DNA of 43,242 bases, from the NCBI GenBank assembly GCA_947647505.1, contig CANSKO010000021.1, positions 1 to 43,242 of the forward strand, read 5' to 3'. The notes beneath the pieces were generated by a model that saw nothing but the letters and a program-made list of their open reading frames with translations, had not been told where the DNA came from and did not search any database. The DNA comes from an uncultured Roseburia sp. (lineage in GTDB: Bacteria; Bacillota; Clostridia; Lachnospirales; Lachnospiraceae). Within the stretch, counting starts at the first letter, position 1. Each line of letters starts with the position of its first letter. The position numbers and the translations under genes were made by a program. Positions 42,705 to 43,242 of the stretch are shown piece by piece.

Positions 42705-42868
42705 AAACCTATCAAATCAAACAGACGAAATTTCAAGAAGAAATTTCAGAAATGGAGGTACAGTCCAACGAAAACGTAATGTAACGCCTCAAAAAGTCCT
42801 TTTCAAAGGCATTCCTTCCAGAAAACAGATGTGTGAAATGTTTTGAAAAACAAGTTGCGGATCTGGTA

Positions 42869-42937
42869 ATGGAACATCAAAAACAGGAGGTATCTTCCAA
42901 TGAACAGCATACGATAAAAGCGGCGTCAGTTCTGTAA
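42869..42937 (+). CDS. Possible 22-codon peptide in the orphan transcript
   Basis: ATG at 42869 to TAA at 42935-42937 encodes a polar 22-residue peptide (MEHQKQEVSS to KAASVL). The upstream ribosome site is weak. The frame runs into the terminator stem. It may be chance. Confidence 0.2.
   Translation: MEHQKQEVSSNEQHTIKAASVL
42900..42917 (+). CDS. Possible five-codon mini-ORF behind a perfect ribosome site
   Basis: AGGAGG (42885-42890) lies nine bases before ATG, followed by AAC AGC ATA CGA TAA, encoding MNSIR. The ribosome site is the best in this transcript. The stop abuts the terminator stem, so translation could affect termination. An equivalent block at 42754 has ACG where this has ATG. 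Confidence 0.25.
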   Translation: MNSIR

Positions 42938-42955
42938 ATCCTGACGCCGCTTTTT
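42917..42955. terminator. Strong terminator of the orphan transcript, also usable from the other side
   Basis: AAAGCGGCGTCAG (42917-42929) and its exact complement (42941-42953) form a 13-bp stem with an 11-base loop and T tail to 42955. On the minus strand TTTTATCG follows, so it can also end the TIGR02452-type gene. Confidence 0.9.
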
Positions 42956-42972
42956 ATGCTCTTTCTATGCGT

Positions 42973-43242
42973 TCAGACATCCATTTGCCCAAACGCGGCT
43001 TCAAATGCTTCAAAATTCTGATTGCTTCCTTTTGGAATTGCAAAAACCACCTGATCAAAGCATGCATGGGAAGCAGAGAGGCATTCTGAAAAAATGGCCG
43101 CCGCTTCTTCTGCCTCCTGCCCAAACACCCCGCATCCAAACGCGCCTAAAATCAGCAGCTCTACCTGATTTTCTTTTGCGATATCCAGCACAAACCGGAT
43201 TCTCGACCGCAATGCCTTTGTATTTTCCTGCTCTGAAACATA
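42973..43242 (-). CDS. TIGR02452-family (microbial PARG-like) protein, partial (5' end outside window)
   Basis: The frame is open from the window end to a TGA at 42973-42975, giving the last 89 residues. It shows RIRFVLDIAKENQVELLILG, then AFGCGVFGQEAEEAA and FDQVVFAIPKGSNQNFEAF. The GAFGCG(V)FG motif is the hallmark of the C-terminal half of the TIGR02452/DUF2263 family, related to poly(ADP-ribose) glycohydrolase and macrodomains. It may remove ADP-ribose from proteins or act on ADP-ribose metabolites. The N-terminal catalytic region with the GGG-x-EE motif is outside the window. Confidence 0.85.
   Translation of the reverse strand, partial: YVSEQENTKALRSRIRFVLDIAKENQVELLILGAFGCGVFGQEAEEAAAIFSECLSASHACFDQVVFAIPKGSNQNFEAFEAAFGQMDV

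Larger units (their letters stand above)
42711..42955 (+). ncRNA. Candidate small RNA or micro-peptide transcript of about 240 bases
   Basis: Between the strong promoter and a 13-bp terminator lies no frame longer than 22 codons. The 5' part has a self-complementary pair of GAAATTTC octamers (42727-42734 and 42740-42747) that can form a hairpin. Two similar blocks begin with GGAGGTA, then TCCAA and GAA (42754 and 42886), each looking like a strong ribosome site with a tiny frame. A CCAGA/TCTGG pair may close a middle domain (about 42818-42866). It does not match tmRNA, 6S RNA or SRP RNA patterns that I know. The identity is unknown. Confidence 0.45.

Noticed and set aside
1..43242. tRNA, rRNA, CRISPR, IS element or prophage
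   Set aside because: No cloverleaf, rRNA segment, regularly spaced repeat, transposase or phage gene was recognised on either strand.

Overview
The window reads as chromosomal DNA from a spore-forming, anaerobic Clostridia of the Lachnospiraceae type. Supporting signs are a SleC-like spore cortex-lytic enzyme, a CgeB-like glycosyltransferase, a minimal SmsCB iron-sulfur system, an A-type flavodiiron protein with a rubredoxin-bearing acyl-CoA dehydrogenase, a split transketolase, a large secreted fucosidase with lysine-rich FN3 repeats typical of gut Firmicutes, strong AGGAGG-type ribosome binding sites, and A/T-rich promoters in otherwise moderate-GC DNA. The assignment rests on protein family patterns read by eye, not on a database search. 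I saw no rRNA, tRNA, CRISPR array, insertion sequence or phage gene.

Layout. 1-2056: a MATE-type efflux gene (cut by the window start) divergent from an AraC regulator, visibly more A/T-rich than the rest. 2131-7386: a vanG-type operon, vanR-vanS-vanG followed by a VanT that is split into a membrane protein and a soluble racemase; no vanXY or vanY is present. 7373-10384 (minus): rimM, a small MscS channel, and a Bce-type two-component system whose usual ABC transporter is absent; the kinase gene overlaps the racemase gene tail to tail. 10547-13701 (minus): a three-domain fusion (acyl-CoA dehydrogenase, ETF-alpha FAD domain, rubredoxin) followed by flavodiiron protein FprA, probably one electron chain to oxygen. 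13909-16089 (minus): glyA and murI. 16188-18286: a YvyF-like zinc-finger protein and the smsC-smsB pair. 18444-23718: a CgeB-like glycosyltransferase convergent with a 1374-residue multi-domain alpha-L-fucosidase. 23936-28950 (minus): a charged hypothetical protein, the two transketolase halves, tcdA, and an L,D-transpeptidase whose reading frame runs 164 bp into tcdA. 29271-36143: a PAP2-type membrane phosphatase, then on the minus strand a methyltransferase-hslO-nadE-aldo/keto reductase operon, and a two-helix membrane protein. 36201-41683 (minus): a DUF1002 secreted protein, an alpha/beta hydrolase, recJ, and a SleC-like protein. 41757-43242: a MerR/TipAS regulator interrupted by one in-frame TGA, an orphan transcription unit with no ordinary gene (candidate small RNA or micro-peptide unit), and the end of a TIGR02452-type protein.

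How the genes work together. Cell-wall chemistry and its surveillance recur: D-Ala-D-Ser precursor synthesis (vanG, split vanT), a Bce-type sensor, an MscS channel, glutamate racemase, an L,D-transpeptidase and a cortex hydrolase. A second theme is oxygen and redox handling: FprA with its fused dehydrogenase, SmsCB, Hsp33 and a ferredoxin-like aldo/keto reductase. The observations most worth following up are the fused dehydrogenase with FprA, the fissioned VanT with an apparent serine-racemase signature plus the hairpin before vanG, the TGA-split TipA-like regulator behind a 19-bp-spacer promoter, and the orphan transcription unit at 42676-42955.
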